Below are positions 61,263-64,000 of a DNA stretch of 64,000 bases, piece by piece (the stretch's first letter is position 1; each line of letters opens with the position of its first letter). The translations under genes were made by a program, and so were the position numbers. The DNA comes from Pontibacillus salipaludis. Lineage in GTDB: Bacteria; Bacillota; Bacilli; Bacillales; BH030062. The stretch lies in the NCBI RefSeq assembly GCF_014642405.1, contig NZ_BMIN01000002.1, positions 62,001 to 126,000 of the forward strand, read 5' to 3'. Below the pieces are notes generated by a model. The model was not told the DNA's origin and ran no database searches. It saw only the letters and a list, made by a program, of their open reading frames with translations.

Positions 61263-61302
61263 AAAAAAGCTCCGTCCATTTTCTAATGGACGGAGCTTTT
61301 AT
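61263..61302. terminator. bidirectional terminator between TrmB and glutamate dehydrogenase genes
   Basis: AAAAGCTCCGTCCATT and AATGGACGGAGCTTTT pair around TTCT, a long perfect stem with A- and T-runs. Confidence 0.92.
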
Positions 61303-61344
61303 ATCTGCTTTACTATTTTCTTGAAGCGATCATTCTACTAAAAC

Positions 61345-62577
61345 TTAATCAACCCAACCGCGTGCGTACATGGCATCACCTAAACGCTTCACCGCTAAGT
61401 AGAAAGCAGCGTGGCGCATGCTTTTATCAATGTCTTCCTTCATGTCATACACTTCTTGGAAGGCGATGGACATGTCTTTCTCTAACCGTTCATTGACGAC
61501 CTCTTTTGCCCAATGGTCGTGCATATCGTTTTGCATCCATTCAAACGCAGAGACCATGACGCCTCCTGCGTTACAAAGAATGTCAGGGATAACAAACACG
61601 CCATTTTCGGCTAAAATATCGTCCCCTTTTTCTGTAGTCGGTCCATTTGCTGCTTCGGCCACTACCTTTGCTTTTATCTTTGGCGCTGTTTCTTCCGTAA
61701 TCTGGTTTTCAAGCGCTGCAGGAATGAATATATCACAATCTATATCAAAGATCTCTTTCGGGTCCTTTTCTTCTGCGTACCCTTTTAGAGACTGGTTGTT
61801 TTCCATATATTCAAGCATGTCAGGGATATCAAGTCCATTTTCGTCATAAACAAGGGTATCCACGTCAGCTACGGCGGTGACCTTCATGCCCTTTTCTGAG
61901 AGTGATTTTGCTGTAACGGAACCTACATTGCCGAATCCTTGAATGGCGACTTTAGCCTGATCAGCGTCCATATCTAACTTCTTCAAGGCTTCTAATATAT
62001 TAATAACGACACCTTTTCCGGTCGCTTCTACACGCCCTTCAGACCCACCTATGACGGGGGGTTTCCCTGTAATAAATCCAGGTATATTACGTCCTCTTAA
62101 TTTAAAGAACTCATCCATCATCCAGCCCATGACACGTCCATTTGTATTGACATCAGGTGCTGGGATGTCTTTCTGTGGACCTATAACAGGTTCAATCTGC
62201 TGGATGTATTGGCGGCTTAGTTGTTGGAGCTCGCGTTTAGAGAGTGTACTAGGATCAATTTGAACGCCACCTTTTGCTCCTCCAAAAGGAAGTTTTAGAA
62301 TAGCTGTTTTCATTGTCATCCACATTGAAAGGGCAACAACTTCCTCCTCACTTACATTCTCGTGAAAGCGAATGCCACCCTTACCTGGCCCAAGTAGATC
62401 GCTATGAACAGAGCGAAAGCCTGTGTAGGTTTCTACAGTACCGTCATCCTTCTCAAGGGGAATCGATACTTTAATGCAGTGCTTCGGTTCTTTCAAGATT
62501 TGGTAGACAGAAGAGGATAAATCCAGCTCTTCTACTACCTCGTTGATCTGTTTGTTTAACCAATCTAATGTACTCAC
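61345..62577 (-). CDS. NAD-specific glutamate dehydrogenase (RocG/GudB type)
   Basis: 410 residues from the GTG at 62577; AAGGAG is 8 bases from it and only 1 base from the GTG at 62586. Catalytic Lys in KLPFGGAKGGVQIDP, substrate Lys in GPGKGGIRFH, nucleotide site VAIQGFGNVGSVTAKSL, and NAGGVMVSAFEWMQN near the C-terminus. It deaminates glutamate to 2-oxoglutarate and ammonium, the sink for glutamate made by Pcp/PxpABC. The GudB versus RocG choice cannot be made from sequence alone. Confidence 0.94.
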   Translation of the reverse strand: MSTLDWLNKQINEVVEELDLSSSVYQILKEPKHCIKVSIPLEKDDGTVETYTGFRSVHSDLLGPGKGGIRFHENVSEEEVVALSMWMTMKTAILKLPFGGAKGGVQIDPSTLSKRELQQLSRQYIQQIEPVIGPQKDIPAPDVNTNGRVMGWMMDEFFKLRGRNIPGFITGKPPVIGGSEGRVEATGKGVVINILEALKKLDMDADQAKVAIQGFGNVGSVTAKSLSEKGMKVTAVADVDTLVYDENGLDIPDMLEYMENNQSLKGYAEEKDPKEIFDIDCDIFIPAALENQITEETAPKIKAKVVAEAANGPTTEKGDDILAENGVFVIPDILCNAGGVMVSAFEWMQNDMHDHWAKEVVNERLEKDMSIAFQEVYDMKEDIDKSMRHAAFYLAVKRLGDAMYARGWVD

Positions 62578-62641
62578 AGAGGTCACTCCTTCGTCTTAGT
62601 CTATAAGACCTCTTCCCAAAGGAGAGTCCCCTAAAACCAAA

Positions 62642-63085
62642 TTATGGTGTTCTTCTTAAGAAATTAAGAAAACGCTTCACTACATTCCCCTTCGGCGCTG
62701 GCTTCTGTTGAGGTTTGTCTTCTTGTAAAAAAATTTCTTCATGATCGACGGCATGCTCGTAAGTAAGGACTGCTCCCAAATCTGAATCTGCCTCTCTGTT
62801 ATTAACAACTGTATACTCCAGCCCATGTTTCAAAGCTACGTCACGGTAATTCTTATAGTATCGTGAACTGATCTTACCGTTTATCAAAAGATGTGCACCT
62901 TTGTTGTTTGCTATCTTCTCTTCCATATCTTGTACACCTTTTTTCTTCATAACCTGACCTTTCGTAAGGGCGAATACCACACGTTCGCGAATCGTTCCTA
63001 AAAAACGCTTTCTCTCCGATGGCTTCGTGTCAGGTGTGCCATAGATTCCATTTTGCAGATAATCTTCTACTTGTTTATCACTCAT
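62642..63085 (-). CDS. YueI family protein
   Basis: 147 residues from the ATG at 63085 (AAAGGA 8 bases upstream, MSDKQVEDYLQNGIYGTPDT). The text KPSERKRFLGTIRERVVFAL and GAHLLINGKISSRYYKNY is the YueI/DUF1694 pattern. Function unknown; soluble, basic C-terminus (VVKRFLNFLRRTP). It lies upstream of glutamate dehydrogenase on the same strand with a 64-base gap, so cotranscription is possible. Confidence 0.85.
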   Translation of the reverse strand: MSDKQVEDYLQNGIYGTPDTKPSERKRFLGTIRERVVFALTKGQVMKKKGVQDMEEKIANNKGAHLLINGKISSRYYKNYRDVALKHGLEYTVVNNREADSDLGAVLTYEHAVDHEEIFLQEDKPQQKPAPKGNVVKRFLNFLRRTP

Positions 63086-63175
63086 GTTCCTCATCCTTTG
63101 TTTCTGTTCTGGTATTTAGATTCCCCGAATATTCGGGAACCATGTGAGACCTGTCACTATATAAGTTGAGAGTAT

Positions 63176-63352
63176 GCTTCCGTTTGCTTAATTGAGCTTA
63201 AGGTGGTTGGGGAAATCACTCGCTTTCCGCGGCGAGCTGGGAAGCCTCCTCGTTCGCTAACGCTCTCTGTGGGGTCTCCCCTAGGCTCCTACTGCCGCAG
63301 GAGTCTCGCAATTTCCCCAACCACCTTTTCCATATTAGTAGTAACGGAAGCA
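63176..63352. repeat. long palindromic repeat, copy 18
   Basis: Ends GCTTCCGTTT and TAACGGAAGC: both ends have the same compensating change from GTTTCCGTT/AACGGAAAC. Arms GGTGGTTGGGGAAAT and ATTTCCCCAACCACC are perfect. An outer TTAACAGAGCC-like end (TTTAACAGAGCC) follows at 63406-63417. Confidence 0.9.
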
Positions 63353-63436
63353 TGTCATATCTGTCCTGTTCTGAAACGAATCTAGTATAAAATTAACACT
63401 TAACTTTAACAGAGCCTAAGGAAATGAAGAGAAGAA

Positions 63437-63468
63437 GAAAAGCCCAAACGCGGGGCTTGGGCTTTTTC
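63437..63468 (-). terminator. terminator of the aminopeptidase gene
   Basis: AAAAGCCCAA and TTGGGCTTTTT pair around ACGCGGGGC; 10 bases past the stop on the minus strand. Confidence 0.85.
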
Positions 63469-63477
63469 GTTTATTCT

Positions 63478-64000
63478 TTATTCAAAATCGATGGCCCAGT
63501 TTCCGTTGCGGAAGATTGGCTCGGTGGTGCCGTCTTCATAGACACCGTCGATATCCATGTCGGATGAACCCATCATAAAGTCTTCGTGTACCATGCTTTC
63601 GTTTACGCCATGTTTGGCTTTCTCGTCTTCGCTCATGTTAGATCCGCCTTCTACGTTTGTAGGGTAGGCGCCGCCTAGGGCTAAGTGGCATGACGCATTC
63701 TCATCATATAACGTGTTAAAGAAGATCAGTTCTGATTGTGATATTGGAGAGCGGTGGGGTACTAGTGCTACTTCCCCTAAGCGACGGGCTCCTTCGTCTG
63801 TGTCGAGAAGTAGTTTTAGCGTCTCTTCTCCCTCTTCTGCCTTAAAGTCTACAACTTTTCCATTATCAAATGTAAGGGTGAAGTTTTCAATGAGATTTCC
63901 TGCATAATTTAATGGTTTCGTGCTCGTTACGGTACCATTTATGCCGTCTTTGTGCGGCATTGTAAATACTTCTTCAGTAGGCATATTCGGATTAAACTTC
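63478..64000 (-). CDS. M29 aminopeptidase (AmpS-like), 5' end outside window
   Basis: The last 174 or so residues of a thermophilic-type (M29) metallo-aminopeptidase; the frame stays open to the right edge (KFNPNMPTEEVFTMPHKDG). Metal-ligand segments seen: NMPTEEVFTMPH (Glu), FNTLYDENASCHLALG, and the late ESMVHEDFMMGSSDMDIDG with conserved His and Asp. It removes N-terminal residues from peptides in the cytosol. The rest of the gene lies beyond position 64000. Confidence 0.92.
   Translation of the reverse strand, partial: KFNPNMPTEEVFTMPHKDGINGTVTSTKPLNYAGNLIENFTLTFDNGKVVDFKAEEGEETLKLLLDTDEGARRLGEVALVPHRSPISQSELIFFNTLYDENASCHLALGGAYPTNVEGGSNMSEDEKAKHGVNESMVHEDFMMGSSDMDIDGVYEDGTTEPIFRNGNWAIDFE

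Overview
This window is chromosomal DNA of an endospore-forming member of the Bacillaceae. I infer a salt-tolerant genus of the Halobacillus/Pontibacillus/Thalassobacillus type. The evidence is a gene order that closely follows the ywj-ywi-ywh-ywg-ywf-ywd arc of the Bacillus subtilis chromosome, strong AGGAGG ribosome binding sites, a spore coat gene (gerQ), NHEJ genes (ku, ligD), and sodium-coupled transporters (NhaC and NSS types). No rRNA, tRNA, prophage or CRISPR array was found.

Layout. 1-5968: fatty-acid oxidation genes (partial thiolase, fadF), each preceded by a FadR-like box, then a ywjE-type cardiolipin synthase, uvsE and a small XapX gene. 6383-23530: argS-ywiB, an AimR-like receptor without its DNA-binding domain, speE-speB, pbpG, ywhD, ywgA-ywfO, lipL, pta, hemQ, gerQ, ywdK and ywdI. 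24188-32000: a GNAT acetyltransferase, an NSS transporter, a small Cys protein, a YwaF-like membrane protein, an ammonium transporter with a GlnR/TnrA-type box, an FAD amino-acid oxidase and an NhaC antiporter. 32552-41422: a ctaCDE-like oxidase operon, an RsbR-type STAS protein, an IS3 fragment, an ABC1/UbiB kinase with a phasin-like partner, a double GNAT protein and an AraC regulator. 41479-52505: an SLH-bearing 5'-nucleotidase, fructosamine kinase, a complete pyroglutamate pathway (pcp-pxpB-pxpA-pxpC), an MFS transporter, a DUF523/DUF1722 protein and a YjiH membrane protein. 53216-64000: a DJ-1/PfpI protein, a small TTG-start gene, an acyltransferase, divergent ku and ligD, an MFS exporter facing a TrmB-type regulator with a perfect inverted repeat between them, glutamate dehydrogenase, a YueI protein and a partial M29 aminopeptidase.

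The most unusual content is intergenic. About 19 copies or remnants of a 160-300 bp imperfect palindrome occupy most large gaps. Their ends read GTTTCCGTT...AACGGAAAC or GGCCGTT...AACGGCC. Their arms change together from copy to copy, so pairing is kept while sequence drifts. Some carry a second hairpin element inserted at one exact point, with empty sites in sister copies; that second element also stands alone at 8588-8705. There are also four copies of a GTGCCAGACACCC hairpin (one a perfect 21-bp palindrome) and a ten-unit 21-bp minisatellite.

Metabolic themes: nitrogen and glutamate handling (amt, amino-acid oxidase, Pcp/PxpABC, glutamate dehydrogenase, polyamine synthesis), acetyl-CoA and fatty acid metabolism (thiolase, FadF, Pta), aerobic respiration (cytochrome oxidase, HemQ) and spore-related functions (GerQ, PbpG, Ku/LigD).
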